Origin: Bordetella sp. LUAb4 | GTDB taxonomy: Bacteria; Pseudomonadota; Gammaproteobacteria; Burkholderiales; Burkholderiaceae_B | Direction: 5' to 3' | DNA length: 64,000 nucleotides | NCBI RefSeq assembly: GCF_021325795.1 | Contig: NZ_JAHPZX010000002.1 | Span: 558,001-622,000 of the forward strand | Part shown: one piece after another, positions 39,182 to 48,780 of the stretch | Layout: each line of letters opens with the position of its first letter | Numbering within the stretch: the first letter of the stretch is position 1 | The notes under the pieces: generated by a model | Seen by the model: only the letters and a program-made list of their open reading frames with translations | The model's database searches: none | What the model was told of the DNA's origin: nothing | Program-made: the position numbers and the translations under genes

Positions 39182-39825
39182 GCGCGCCTCCCAACCACTT
39201 CGACAATCGCTTCGACGATGTTCGAATAAGCGCCACAGCGACAGATATTGCCGCTCATACGCTCCCGGATTTCATCGCTTGTCGGCTCGGGCCGAACCTG
39301 AAGATCTTTACTGACATGGCTGGGTATCCCTTGCCGGATTTCGCCCAGCATGCCAACGGCTGAGCAGATCTGGCCCGGGGTGCAGTACCCGCACTGGTAC
39401 CCGTCGTGCTTGACGAACGCCGCTTGCAAGGGATGAAGGCGGTCAGGTGTCCCCAGGCCCTCGATCGTCGTGATCGACGATCCTTGATGCATGACGGCGA
39501 GGGTCAGACAGGCGTTCACGCGGCGGCCGTCGAGGATGACCGTGCACGCACCGCACTGACCATGGTCGCAGCCTTTCTTGGTTCCTGTCAGCTTCAGATG
39601 CTCGCGCAACGCATCCAGCAAGGTGGTCCGAGGGTCGACTTCAATCTCACGCAGTTCGCCATTGACTTGAAACGCAACGGCTGAGGATGAAGATGATTCG
39701 GTGTCCTCGGCTGAGTTGGCCTGCGAAGCCGAGGCCAGTGGCGTTGCGGCAAGCGCCGTCGCCGACATCGCGCCCCCAAGCAACAGTTTTCGTCGAGATA
39801 TCCTGACTGGGCCGGAATCGTCCAT
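39178..39825 (-). CDS. paoA: Aldehyde oxidoreductase 2Fe-2S subunit with Tat signal (PaoA-like)
   Basis: The small subunit, 215 aa. The Tat signal [17 protein letters not shown] is visible near residue 10, so the whole complex is exported folded. The plant-type cluster motif [15 protein letters not shown] is near residue 85 and the second cluster motif [15 protein letters not shown] / [12 protein letters not shown] near residues 135-205. It is the first gene of the three-gene operon. The upstream gap of 180 bp separates it from a LysR gene on the same strand. Confidence 0.93.
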   Translation of the reverse strand: MDDSGPVRISRRKLLLGGAMSATALAATPLASASQANSAEDTESSSSSAVAFQVNGELREIEVDPRTTLLDALREHLKLTGTKKGCDHGQCGACTVILDGRRVNACLTLAVMHQGSSITTIEGLGTPDRLHPLQAAFVKHDGYQCGYCTPGQICSAVGMLGEIRQGIPSHVSKDLQVRPEPTSDEIRERMSGNICRCGAYSNIVEAIVEVVGRRA

Positions 39826-40005
39826 TGGTCTTACTCCTGCGATGACTGCTATTGCGGCGGAGGGTGACCATTGATGCTAGCGGGAGCGCTTATCCACGAC
39901 TAGGTGCCGACGACGACATACAGTCATGTCCCACGCTCATGAATGCCGGCTGGTAATAAGCGGATCATAGTAAGCCGATCATATCGACGAGCCTTGTCCA
40001 CGAGC

Positions 40006-40962
40006 TTACTCACCCCGCTCGCCATCTGGCCCCGCCGACTGGGCGTTCACGGCTTCCAGGCACGCGACGAACCGCTGCGTGACAGGATCCAGCGGATGAT
40101 CGCGGCTCCAGATGACGCCGGTCGGCTTGACCAGCCCATGCAACTGCAAAGGCAACGCGCGCAGTAAACCTGCTCCGCCGAAGTATTGAGCAGCGTCGCT
40201 CGGCATGAAGGCGATGGCGTCTGTCATGGATACATACGTCCGCACCAGTTGCGTAGAAGTCGTCTCCAGGCAATAACGGGGTAGCGGTACGTCATTACTC
40301 AGGAAAACCTCTTCCAGCGGCCGCCGCAACGGCGACCCGATCGTCGGCATCACCCATTCCCTATCATGCAGATCCGCCCACTTCAGCTGCCTGCGCCGTG
40401 CCAGCGGATGGCCGTTCCTGGCCACCAGGGTCAGCGGCTTGGTGCCCAGCGCCTTCTCGTCCAGGTCGCTATAGCTGCGCGAGGGCATCAACGTGCCGAC
40501 GATCAAGTGGATGCCGCGCGTGCGCAGCTCGGGCAGCAAGCTCTCGAAGCTGCCTTCGCGCACCACCGCCGATGCGTCCGGAAACTGCTGCTTGAACATC
40601 GCCAACGCCCGCGGCAGCAACACGGAAGCCGCTGCCGGCAGCGTGCCGATGGAGACGCTGCCCGACGTACCTAAGGCCAATGACTTCAAGCCATCGCGCG
40701 CACGCGCCAGGTCGATATCCACCCGGCGCGCGTAGCTGATCAGACACTCGCCATAGCTGGTGGGCGTGATGCCGCGCGGCGTGCGCTCGAACAGCTTCAA
40801 GCCCACGCCGTCCTCGATTTCAGCCAAGGCCTTGGACACGGCAGGTTGTGTCAGATGCAGCACGGCCGCGACGCGGCTGACATGGCGGTGATCGTCCAGC
40901 GCAATCAGCAGCCGCAGATGGCGCAGCTTGAGGCTGCCGCGCCAGAAGGCATCGATGTCCAT
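40006..40962 (-). CDS. LysR family transcriptional regulator
   Basis: A regulator of 318 aa. The DNA-binding domain is LKLRHLRLLIALDDHRHVSR and LHLTQPAVSKALAEIEDGVG, with GbpR/GalR-like spacing; the effector domain runs from about residue 100. The start giving MDIDAFWRGS is preferred over an in-frame ATG 30 bp upstream. It is divergent from the bicupin gene across 159 bp, and that operon is its most likely target. Confidence 0.92.
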   Translation of the reverse strand: MDIDAFWRGSLKLRHLRLLIALDDHRHVSRVAAVLHLTQPAVSKALAEIEDGVGLKLFERTPRGITPTSYGECLISYARRVDIDLARARDGLKSLALGTSGSVSIGTLPAAASVLLPRALAMFKQQFPDASAVVREGSFESLLPELRTRGIHLIVGTLMPSRSYSDLDEKALGTKPLTLVARNGHPLARRRQLKWADLHDREWVMPTIGSPLRRPLEEVFLSNDVPLPRYCLETTSTQLVRTYVSMTDAIAFMPSDAAQYFGGAGLLRALPLQLHGLVKPTGVIWSRDHPLDPVTQRFVACLEAVNAQSAGPDGERGE

Positions 40963-41121
40963 ATTGCCCTTCCCCCCTCGCCTACAGGCCATTCCAGTAT
41001 AGGTCCGTCATTACCAAATGGTTATAGCGGAGACGGGCAATATTCATTGGATCGCGCCTGGTCTTCGTTTCACCATTCGGCTTACGGTGAATCACGCCGA
41101 AGCATCCTAACGGAGACAACG

Positions 41122-42081
41122 ATGCCCCAGATCATCCATCGCACGGAGCTGCCCAACTACTACGCCACGGATGATCCGTCCCTGGCCGAGGCGGCGGACA
41201 GCACCCGTATAGACATGCGCATGGCGCACGGCAGCAAAGTCTCGCTAGCCGTCGCGGTGTGCCAACCGGGCTATCACCCGGCGCCGCAGATCCACGCCAC
41301 GGAGCAGCTCAACTATGTGGCGGAGGGCGAAATCTGGATCTATATCGATGGCGACGCTTATCACCTGCGCGCTGGCGACGCCATCCGTGTCCCCAAGATG
41401 AAGCCGCACTGGATGTGGAACAGGTCGGATCTGCCGTGTACGTTCTACGAGTCCAACTGTCCACCGCTCGCCGGCGACGCACAGGGTGCCGGTGCCCTGT
41501 GCGAGGGCCAGGCGCCGTCGCAGCAGTATCCGCACGTCGTATGGCTGTCTGAGAAGTATGCCAAGGAAGCGGAGGACCGCGACGCGGCACCTGTCGAGGG
41601 TCCCCTGTTGGCCCGTGCCGACAGCCTGGCGACCAGCGTGCACGGCGGCGCCATCGGGGCCGCCGCCGCCGGCAAGCTGACCTCCAAGTGCATACACGGC
41701 CTGGAACACAATATGACGCTCGCGCGCCGCAAGGGTGGTTACCACTCCGCTCCGCACATACACGACGCCGAACAGCTGCATACCCCCATCAAGGGAAACA
41801 TCGATATCTTCACCTCGGACTTCGGTTTCGCCTGCCGCGAGGGGGACTTCAATATCGTTCCGTCCAATACGCCGCACTGGGCCGAAGTCGGCGGCGACGA
41901 GGACAACATCTTGTTGCAGGCACATTCACCGGTGCTGGGCTCCGCGGCCAATCGCAAGGCTTTGCTGACAGACGAGGAGCGTTCCCTGCCTATCTTCACG
42001 GTGTTCAACATGACGCCGTGGCGCGAGCAGGACATCATGAATGTGGAGCAGGTACATCGACAAAACATGCAGCGGTCCTGA
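41122..42081 (+). CDS. Bicupin protein, gentisate-dioxygenase-like
   Basis: A cytoplasmic double-cupin protein of 319 aa. Cupin 1 has HPAPQIHATEQLNYVAEGEIWI and GDAIRVPKMKPHW near residues 50-100. Cupin 2 has HSAPHIHDAEQLHTPIKGNIDI and GDFNIVPSNTPHW near residues 205-260. Each has the metal-binding histidines and Glu. This two-cupin layout is shared with gentisate and salicylate ring-cleaving dioxygenases, but the overall sequence is not close enough to name a substrate. It starts the operon with the Bug protein 46 bp downstream and is divergent from a LysR. Confidence 0.85.
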   Translation: MPQIIHRTELPNYYATDDPSLAEAADSTRIDMRMAHGSKVSLAVAVCQPGYHPAPQIHATEQLNYVAEGEIWIYIDGDAYHLRAGDAIRVPKMKPHWMWNRSDLPCTFYESNCPPLAGDAQGAGALCEGQAPSQQYPHVVWLSEKYAKEAEDRDAAPVEGPLLARADSLATSVHGGAIGAAAAGKLTSKCIHGLEHNMTLARRKGGYHSAPHIHDAEQLHTPIKGNIDIFTSDFGFACREGDFNIVPSNTPHWAEVGGDEDNILLQAHSPVLGSAANRKALLTDEERSLPIFTVFNMTPWREQDIMNVEQVHRQNMQRS

Positions 42082-42127
42082 CGCCCCTGCCGGCGTGGGC
42101 CTACCTATAAAAAAGATGGAGACAAGC

Positions 42128-43120
42128 ATGAACACTTCCTTCAAGCCGCTGCGCCGGGGCGTCGCCCTGGCGGCCCTGGCTTCTCTGGCCTCCCTGGCAT
42201 TGTCGGCCGCCCCCTGGGCCGCGACCGATGCCAAAGGCCCCATACGAATCATCGTGGGGTACAGCCCCGGCAACAGCGGCGACACGATCGCGCGGATCCT
42301 GGCTGAAAAAATGAGTGCCGAGCTGGGTACGTCGGTCTACGTGGAAAACCGGGTCGGCGCCGGCTCCCGCATCGCGGTCGATGCGTTGAAACGGGCCGAA
42401 CCCGATGGCAGGACCTTGATGGTAGGGACTTTTTCGGTCATGGGAATTTTTCCGATGATCTTCGCCAAGACCACCTACCACCTGTCTGATTTCGAGCCGG
42501 TCGCGCATATCGCCAACAGCAATGTGTGCATTACCGCCCCCATCGATGCCCCCTACAAGACCGTGGCGGAATACGCCGCGTGGCTGAAACAAAACCCCAC
42601 GCGCGCGCAATTCGGCAATGAAGCCGCGGGCAGCCCGGCCCACCTGCTGGGCCTGGAGTTCGGCCGGGTCATCGGGGTGAACAACATGCTGATCCCGTAC
42701 AAGAGCACCACCCAGATGATCTCCGACCTGATCGGCAACCAGATCCCGGCGGCGACGCTGGCGCTGCCCAGCGTCTACAAGCTGCACCAGTCCGGCCAGG
42801 TACGCATCCTGGCGGTGGCCTCGGAACAACGCACGCCCAGCGCACCCGACCTGCCGACGTTGAAGGAATCGGGCTACGACCTGAGCGTCAACAGCACCTA
42901 CGGCGCATGGATGCCCGCCGGAACACCACGGCCGATCGTCGACCGTATCAGCAAGGCCATCGTCGATGCGGTCGCGCAGGCCGATGTGCAGGAGAAGTTC
43001 CGCCAATTGGGCCTGGAACCCACCGGCAAGGACCGTGCGGAATTCGTCCGCATCAGCGATCAGTCCGAGAAGGACTGGGCCCGGATCGTCAAGGATACGG
43101 GCTTCAGGATAGAAGAATGA
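42128..43120 (+). CDS. Bug/TctC family solute-binding protein
   Basis: A periplasmic binding protein of 330 aa. The signal peptide (VALAALASLASLALSAAPWAA) ends near residue 35. Landmarks differ from most Bugs: GPIRIIVGYSPGNSGDTIA, VENRVGAGSRIAVDAL, AEPDGRTLMVG, MLIPYKSTTQMISDLIG and WMPAGTPRPIVDRIS. The PGNSG segment replaces the usual PGG, so ligand contacts may differ. GGAGA lies upstream of the ATG. It pairs with the bicupin gene and is convergent with an MmgE/PrpD gene. Confidence 0.88.
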   Translation: MNTSFKPLRRGVALAALASLASLALSAAPWAATDAKGPIRIIVGYSPGNSGDTIARILAEKMSAELGTSVYVENRVGAGSRIAVDALKRAEPDGRTLMVGTFSVMGIFPMIFAKTTYHLSDFEPVAHIANSNVCITAPIDAPYKTVAEYAAWLKQNPTRAQFGNEAAGSPAHLLGLEFGRVIGVNNMLIPYKSTTQMISDLIGNQIPAATLALPSVYKLHQSGQVRILAVASEQRTPSAPDLPTLKESGYDLSVNSTYGAWMPAGTPRPIVDRISKAIVDAVAQADVQEKFRQLGLEPTGKDRAEFVRISDQSEKDWARIVKDTGFRIEE

Positions 43121-43153
43121 CCCGAAGAACGATCCGACGAATGCCCTGACGCC

Positions 43154-44533
43154 TCAGCGGTCCGCGCCGCACAGCGCCAGCAAGCCGGCCACGTCATCCT
43201 GCTCCTCGAACGACGCCAATCGGGACAGGATGGCGACTGCCCGCGCCTCGCCCAGCGCGGGCAGCGCGATCGCGCGGAACTTGGCGCGAACCCGGTCCGA
43301 TTGAAGCGCTTTGTCAGCGATGGGATCACCGCAGTCGTACGCCAGGGTGAAGCTGGTGCCATCGTACCGATGAACGGTCACGATCGAGTCGCTGAGGGTC
43401 ATGCCCGGCACCAGCCGCACCTGCACGCGCTGCAACAGGGCGGCGATGGCGGGTGTCGCGACCTGGCCCCAGGTCTCCAGGCTGCTGGTATCGATGCCCA
43501 GCATGGCGAAGGCCGCCGTCGCGCGCAGGCTGAACTTGGCCTGCAGTGCCGTGGCCGGATCCTGGATATTGCAGATCGAACATGCCTCACCGGCCACGAC
43601 CTCGATGCGCGACACCGCATCCGCCGTCAGGTCGTGCTCGGCGCGCAGCCTGGCAATAGCCTCGATAGTCGAATGCGTGCTGTAGCAGGCAGCATGGAAC
43701 TTGAACAGGTTGTTCAGAAGGTGGAAGCCACATGCGTCGACGCCTTTATTGACCGGCGGCGACAGCGCCAACGCCACATGGAAGTCGGCGCCATGCACCG
43801 CCGCGTATCCTTGCTCACATTCCAGGACATCCGTCCTGCTGATAAAACCCTTGCCGGCCAGCAGCGCCGCGCGCAGGCCCGCTTGCGCCGCCAGCCCCGC
43901 ATGCAGCGGCTTGGCCATACTGCCGAACATCGCCTTCAGCCCAGCCGCCTGCGTGGCCGCGATGCCTATTGCGTGACAAGCCTGTTCCCGAGACAAACCC
44001 AGCAAATGGGAGCAAGCCATCGCCGCGCCCAGGCAGCCGATGGTGGCGGTGGTGTGAAAGCCATTCGCGTAATGCGCGGGTTCCACCAGCATTCCTACCC
44101 TGCAGGCCAGTTCATAGCCGGCCACGAATGCGGCGATCAGATCCCGCGGCGTGCTGCCGCGGTACTCGGCCAGCGCCACCACCGCGGGCAGGATCGCCGC
44201 CGACATATGGCCCGGCACCGACAAATTGACGTCGTCATAATCCAGCGCGTGCGACACCGTGCCGTTGACCAGCGCGGCCTGCGACAGGCTGCCGCGCCAG
44301 GAACATCCCAGCACGGAGGCCTGTGCGTGTCCTCCCTCTTCCCGCGCCATCTCCGCCACGATACGGCTTGCCGGTTCGTCCAGCGCGGCGAACGCACACG
44401 CCAGCCAATCGGCCAGGCAATCGCGGGCAACCGTGCGCACGTCGGGCGGCAGCGTATCGTGGCGCACCGCCAGCCCCTGCTCCACCAGCATGCGGGTCAG
44501 TGGCGGCGGCGCGACGGCTATCGTTTGCATCAT
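43154..44533 (-). CDS. MmgE/PrpD family protein
   Basis: A protein of 459 aa in the family of 2-methylcitrate dehydratase and cis-aconitate decarboxylase. Family landmarks are LADWLACAFAALDEPASRIV, NGTVSHALDYDDVNLSVPGHMSA near residue 90, GYELACRVGMLV, and GSMAKPLHAGLAAQAGLRAALL near residue 205, with the KFHAACYSTHSTIEA substrate region near residue 275. It is 3 bp downstream of a Bug gene in the same direction and belongs to a group of three related genes at 43154, 47360 and 51400. It most likely eliminates water or CO2 from a citrate-like acid. Confidence 0.88.
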   Translation of the reverse strand: MMQTIAVAPPPLTRMLVEQGLAVRHDTLPPDVRTVARDCLADWLACAFAALDEPASRIVAEMAREEGGHAQASVLGCSWRGSLSQAALVNGTVSHALDYDDVNLSVPGHMSAAILPAVVALAEYRGSTPRDLIAAFVAGYELACRVGMLVEPAHYANGFHTTATIGCLGAAMACSHLLGLSREQACHAIGIAATQAAGLKAMFGSMAKPLHAGLAAQAGLRAALLAGKGFISRTDVLECEQGYAAVHGADFHVALALSPPVNKGVDACGFHLLNNLFKFHAACYSTHSTIEAIARLRAEHDLTADAVSRIEVVAGEACSICNIQDPATALQAKFSLRATAAFAMLGIDTSSLETWGQVATPAIAALLQRVQVRLVPGMTLSDSIVTVHRYDGTSFTLAYDCGDPIADKALQSDRVRAKFRAIALPALGEARAVAILSRLASFEEQDDVAGLLALCGADR

Positions 44534-44536
44534 CCC

Positions 44537-45532
44537 CTATTCCTCCAGGTTGATGCCGGCGCTTTTCAAGCGCGTCCCCAGCTTGGCGATGTCGGTCTTC
44601 AGCATGTCCGCGACCTGCTGCGGCTGCATATACGTCACCACATTGCCCTGGGCGTTTTGCGCCTTCTGGTAGGCGGCGTCGTCGGCCATCGCCTTGAGCG
44701 CGCCATTCACTTTATCGACCACGTTGGTGGGCGTTCCCTTGGGGGCGAACAAGGCATACCAGATCGGAAAGACCATGTCGGGGTAGCCTTGCTCGGCCAG
44801 CGTCGGCACGTTGGGCAGGAAGGGCAGGCGCTTGGCCGATGTGGTGGCCAGCGCCACCAGGGTGCCGCTCTCGATGGAGGCCTTCACGGCGTCGGTGTAG
44901 CCCGGACCGGAAATCGACACCACGCCGGCCATCGTGTCCGCCATGGACGGCGCCGCGCCCTTGTACGGTACGTGCAGCAGCTTGATACCCGCGCGATGGG
45001 CGAACAGGGCAATGGGCAAGTGCGTGGTCCCGCCTATGCCGGCCGATCCGAAACTGTAGCCATCGGGCTTCTTCTTCGCCGCCGCCACCAGGTCGGCGAT
45101 GCTCTTGATGCCCAGGTTCTTGTTGGCCACGATCACATGCGCCGACTCGGCGACGCTGCCCACAGGCGTGAATCCATTGGGGTCGAAAGGCAGCGGGTTG
45201 CCGGGCGAGCGGGTGTAGGGAAAGATGGCCATCGAGTTCACCGCGAACAGCAGCGTATAGCCGTCGGGCTTGGCGCGATTGACGAAGTCGGTGCCGATGA
45301 TACCGCCGGCGCCCGGCATCGACATGACCACGACACTCTGGCCGACGCGCTGCGACAGGGCTTGCGCCATGACGCGAGCCGCCGTGTCGGTGGGGCCCCC
45401 GGCGGAATAGGGAACGATGAGCTGGATGGGCCGGTCCGGATAATTCTGCGCGTAAGCGGCCTGGCCGATGACGGCGCCCGCCAAGGCGGCCGCTACGCCG
45501 AGCAGCCGCCGGCGGTTGAGTGTGCGATTCAC
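44537..45532 (-). CDS. Bug/TctC family solute-binding protein
   Basis: A periplasmic binding protein of 331 aa starting at a GTG that follows CGGAGACAAGC. Upstream sequence in frame would give an unusual tail. The signal is RRRLLGVAAALAGAVIGQAA, then NYPDRPIQLIVPYSAGGPTD. Landmarks are MSMPGAGGIIG, AKPDGYTLLFA, LHVPYKGAAPSMADTM near residue 190 and LFAPKGTPTNVVDKVN. It lies between the MmgE/PrpD gene and a fumarate-reductase-like flavoprotein, all on one strand, which ties its ligand to a polycarboxylate pathway. Confidence 0.9.
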   Translation of the reverse strand: MNRTLNRRRLLGVAAALAGAVIGQAAYAQNYPDRPIQLIVPYSAGGPTDTAARVMAQALSQRVGQSVVVMSMPGAGGIIGTDFVNRAKPDGYTLLFAVNSMAIFPYTRSPGNPLPFDPNGFTPVGSVAESAHVIVANKNLGIKSIADLVAAAKKKPDGYSFGSAGIGGTTHLPIALFAHRAGIKLLHVPYKGAAPSMADTMAGVVSISGPGYTDAVKASIESGTLVALATTSAKRLPFLPNVPTLAEQGYPDMVFPIWYALFAPKGTPTNVVDKVNGALKAMADDAAYQKAQNAQGNVVTYMQPQQVADMLKTDIAKLGTRLKSAGINLEE

Positions 45533-45603
45533 GATGCTTGTCTCCGTTTGTTTTTTTATGGCGTGGCCGCATCGGGCGGCACCGCCTGCGGGATCGGCCG
45601 TCA

Positions 45604-45710
45604 CCGCCCTCCCCCGGTGCTACTGCGCTATCGCGCTATTGCTGTATGCGCTATTCCTGTATGCGCATTCCTCTATGCGCTACTTCGCCGTGACGCTATT
45701 CCACTACCGA
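45604..45710. repeat. Imperfect 15-bp tandem repeats upstream of a Bug gene
   Basis: Near-identical units such as TATGCGCTATTCCTG, TATGCGCATTCCTC and TATGCGCTACTTCGCC occur about five times in 45620-45700, and the last unit reaches the end of the flavoprotein gene. No palindrome is seen. The cause, regulatory or replicational, is unknown. Confidence 0.6.
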
Positions 45711-47167
45711 TAGGCCGTGGCCGCATGCTCTCCTGCCCTGCGGCCGAATACCGCGCCGCGCAATACCGAGGTTGCGCCGGGATAACGGCCGTAATACAGC
45801 CCCATTGTTTCGCCGGCCGCATACAGGCCCGGCAGGACGCAGCCTTCGTTCTTGACGACCTGCGCGTTCGAATTGACCTTCAACCCTCCTAGTGTGAAAG
45901 TGTTGGCCGAAATAATGGGATAGGCGTGGAAAGGCGGTGTGTCCAGCGGCACGGCATAGTTGGATTTGCGCGGCGTCAATCCAGACGTAGCCAGGCCATC
46001 CAGCGTATGCGGGTCGAATTTGCCGCTGCCGCAAGCCTGGTTGTACTCGTCTACCGTGCGCTGCGCTGCTTCGCCGTCGAAACCCAGCTTGCGCGCCAGC
46101 GACGCGATGTCGGGCGCCGACTCCGGCGGCTGGTCGCTGCGCACGCAGCGCTTCCAGTTGGAAATCCGATTGATCTTGTCGTCCAGGATGCAGTAGGCGA
46201 TGCCCTTCTTCTGCTCCGCGATCAAGCGTATGGTTTCCTCGTAGTGGGCATCGATGGTGCCAGGCGCTTCGTCGATGAAGCGCTTGCCCTCGCGGTTGAT
46301 GAGCACGCCGTAGGGGTAGACCATGACCAGTGCTTCCGATGCGCTGGAGCGCGGGTCGATAGGCTGGCCATGGTATTCGGCGAAATCGCCCGAGGGCGCC
46401 GCACCGATATGCAGGGCCATCTTGATGCCTTCACCCTTGTTGTAATAGCCGCCGGGCGCCACCGGGCGCAGATAGCGCCCCTTGGCCCCGATGTAGCGGA
46501 TGACCATTTCCGAATTGCCCTGGAAGCCGCCGGACGCCAGGATCACCGCATTGCAATCGAATTGCCGCGGCACATTCCCAGTGTCGGTCGCCTTCACGCC
46601 GCAGACCCGGCCGCTGTCCGATTGCACCAGTTCGTACGCGGTCATCTCGTAGAAGAAGCGCACGCCGGCCTTCTCCGCGCACGCGGTCATGGTCTCCACC
46701 AACTGCAGGCCGCCGCCATTGACGGCGATGCGCGGCGAAGGGCGTGGTGTCAGCCCGTAGAAGCCCGCTTCGCCAAAGCTCACGCCATGCGCCTTGAGCC
46801 AGGCGATGGCCTGCGGCACGGACTCGGTAAAGGTCGAGATCAATTCGGGATCGGTAAAAGGCAAGGCCTTCACCACCGGCGACCAGTTCTCGTAATCACG
46901 GACGGTGGACTCGGCGAAATCGGGCTGGATGTAGTACCCGCTGTTATCGATCATCAGCGATTCGAAGTCATGCGCCAGCTCGGTCTCGCTCTTCATGCGC
47001 AGATAAGCTTCCGTGTAGCGTGTATTGCCGCCACGCTCTTCATACGTCGACCGTTCCAGCAGGGCGACCCTGGCGCCGGCCTCCGCCGCGGCCACGGCCG
47101 CGCTCAGGCCCGCCACGCCGCAACCCACCACCACGACATCGAAGCGCGACTCATCATGCGCAACCAT
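45704..47167 (-). CDS. FAD-dependent oxidoreductase, TcuA/fumarate-reductase-like
   Basis: A soluble flavoprotein of 487 aa. The FAD-binding motif is VVVGCGVAGLSAAVAAAEAG near residue 15, with ERGGNTRYTEAYLR near residue 45. The active-site region NKGEGIKMALHIGAAPSGDF (about 255) and the C-terminal YAAGETMGLYYGRYPGATSVL resemble tricarballylate dehydrogenase TcuA and 3-ketosteroid dehydrogenases. The start at 47167 is preceded by AAAGGA, so the longer frame upstream is rejected. The TcuB-type electron carrier is absent. It may oxidise a succinyl or tricarballyl group to the enoate. Confidence 0.88.
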   Translation of the reverse strand: MVAHDESRFDVVVVGCGVAGLSAAVAAAEAGARVALLERSTYEERGGNTRYTEAYLRMKSETELAHDFESLMIDNSGYYIQPDFAESTVRDYENWSPVVKALPFTDPELISTFTESVPQAIAWLKAHGVSFGEAGFYGLTPRPSPRIAVNGGGLQLVETMTACAEKAGVRFFYEMTAYELVQSDSGRVCGVKATDTGNVPRQFDCNAVILASGGFQGNSEMVIRYIGAKGRYLRPVAPGGYYNKGEGIKMALHIGAAPSGDFAEYHGQPIDPRSSASEALVMVYPYGVLINREGKRFIDEAPGTIDAHYEETIRLIAEQKKGIAYCILDDKINRISNWKRCVRSDQPPESAPDIASLARKLGFDGEAAQRTVDEYNQACGSGKFDPHTLDGLATSGLTPRKSNYAVPLDTPPFHAYPIISANTFTLGGLKVNSNAQVVKNEGCVLPGLYAAGETMGLYYGRYPGATSVLRGAVFGRRAGEHAATAYR

Positions 47168-47359
47168 AAGGATTTCCTTTGCGAAAGAGATATACGGAGC
47201 GGCTAGTGTTGGGGATTCCAGCGAGCCTCTCAATCGATATTTTTGTCAGCTTGCATGAGTAGCAGTCATGTCAACCGTGCATAGATATCGTGCTGGGACT
47301 CGCCGGGTTGCTGTGTATAGTCAGCCCTCGACATGCACAAAACAACCGAGGAGACCGCA

Positions 47360-48763
47360 ATGCCATCCGAGTTCTCGATGCTTGGTTCCCTGGTGGCGCA
47401 AGCCGACATCCGCGCCGAACAGGCGTCGGCACGGACCGCCATCGATCAAGCCATCAGGGCCGCGCTGCTCTGCACGCTATTCGGTGTCGAACGCGAGGGC
47501 TGGGTCTGGCCATTCCGCCAACCCATGCCGTCCTCGCCGCACGTCGAGCCCGCGGATACCGGCGATGTGCAAGCGCCAGCATCGCAGCGCGCCGCGGCGC
47601 GCATGCTCGGCGGCCTGATGGAGCCCCTGGGCCGCATCGGTCACCTGGGCACGTTGGCGGGTGCGTCCGACCTGGATCCCATGGACCCGGGTCCCTCGCA
47701 TACCGTGCTGGCCGCCACGCTGGCCGCCTGCGTTGCTCACTCGCTGGTGGATGCACAACGCGCCGGCGATAGCGGCAATGGCAACGACGGCGACGGCGAC
47801 GGCGACGGCGGCAGCGACGCATTGATCGGCTCGGCGGTGCTGGCGGGTGTCGAGTCGGCATGGCGCATTCGCGGCGCGATCACCGGCACCCGCCCCGGCG
47901 TCGGCTTCCACAGCCCCGGCGTATTCGGCACCCTGGCGGCAGCGGCGGCGGGAGCGCGCGTCCTGGGCCTGGCCCCGGATGCGTGCGCGAGTGCACTGGC
48001 CATTGCCCTGACGCGCGCGGCGGGCCTGGGCATCAACAGTGCCGCGTCGATGATAGGCATGACCCACTTCGGCTGGGGCGCGCTACATGGCCTGGAGGCG
48101 GCACTGCTGGCGTCCCAGGGCTGGGACGCGTCACGCGATCTGCAGCGCGGCCTGGCCACCTTGTTCGGTGAAGACCCGGCCCGCGCGGCGATGCAAAACC
48201 TGGCCATGCCCGGCAGCAAGGCGGCCGACGCGCTGGTATTCAAGCGCTATCCCTGCAACATCTACCTGAACCTGCTGGTGACCATGCTGGAAGAAGTCAT
48301 CCAGGAGGGCCCCGTCGATCGAATCGAGGTATCCATGCCCTGGGTGCCGCACCTGGATTGCGCCGCGCCCAAGGACTTGCGCCAGGCCCGCAATAGCGCC
48401 CAGGCCGTAGCGGCCATCGCCGGCGCCGGTGACATCTCCTATGCCGCATTTTCCGGGCAGCCGGGTCCGTGGGTACCCAATGCGAGCGTGGCGCGCCTGC
48501 TGCCCAACGTCCGCCTGCATATGGACAAGGAAGCGCCCACCGGGCTGAAGAAAGCAGTAATCGGCGTGCGCGCCTGGCGCGGCGCAGCGCTCATCCAGGA
48601 GGACCAGCGTTCGATGCAAAGCCTGCAGGGCTGGGGCGCCGACCATGCGCGCAGGCTGATGGGGCCGTCCGATCCGCACGGCGGTGTGGATGCCTTGTAC
48701 GAAGGCAGCTATCTACGCGGCTTCACGCATGTGCGAGCGCGGTTGGACAGCGTGGCGCCGTGA
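47360..48763 (+). CDS. MmgE/PrpD family protein with glycine-aspartate-rich linker
   Basis: A protein of 467 aa. Family landmarks include HSLVDAQRAG, GSAVLAGVESAWRIRGAI near residue 160, PGVGFHSPGVFGTLAAAAAGA, GMTHFGWGALHGLEAALLASQGW near residue 245 and YPCNIYLNLLVTMLEE near residue 305. It diverges more from the other two copies in the N-terminal region. A linker near residues 140-155 reads GNGNDGDGDGDGG and is absent from them. The start at 47360 has GAGGAGA upstream. It is divergent from the flavoprotein gene. Confidence 0.82.
   Translation: MPSEFSMLGSLVAQADIRAEQASARTAIDQAIRAALLCTLFGVEREGWVWPFRQPMPSSPHVEPADTGDVQAPASQRAAARMLGGLMEPLGRIGHLGTLAGASDLDPMDPGPSHTVLAATLAACVAHSLVDAQRAGDSGNGNDGDGDGDGGSDALIGSAVLAGVESAWRIRGAITGTRPGVGFHSPGVFGTLAAAAAGARVLGLAPDACASALAIALTRAAGLGINSAASMIGMTHFGWGALHGLEAALLASQGWDASRDLQRGLATLFGEDPARAAMQNLAMPGSKAADALVFKRYPCNIYLNLLVTMLEEVIQEGPVDRIEVSMPWVPHLDCAAPKDLRQARNSAQAVAAIAGAGDISYAAFSGQPGPWVPNASVARLLPNVRLHMDKEAPTGLKKAVIGVRAWRGAALIQEDQRSMQSLQGWGADHARRLMGPSDPHGGVDALYEGSYLRGFTHVRARLDSVAP
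47786..47809 (+). repeat. GACGGC hexanucleotide repeat within the MmgE/PrpD gene
   Basis: Four exact GACGGC copies encode Asp-Gly repeats. Gain or loss of a unit keeps the reading frame, so length variation between strains is possible without loss of the protein. Confidence 0.85.
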
Positions 48764-48780
48764 GCCGCGCGACGGTTGTC

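Noticed and set aside
43301-45892. Very long plus-strand frame (about 860 codons) across the MmgE/PrpD and Bug genes
   Set aside because: Arg/His/Gly-rich composition typical of an antisense frame in GC-rich DNA, and both opposite genes are clearly real.
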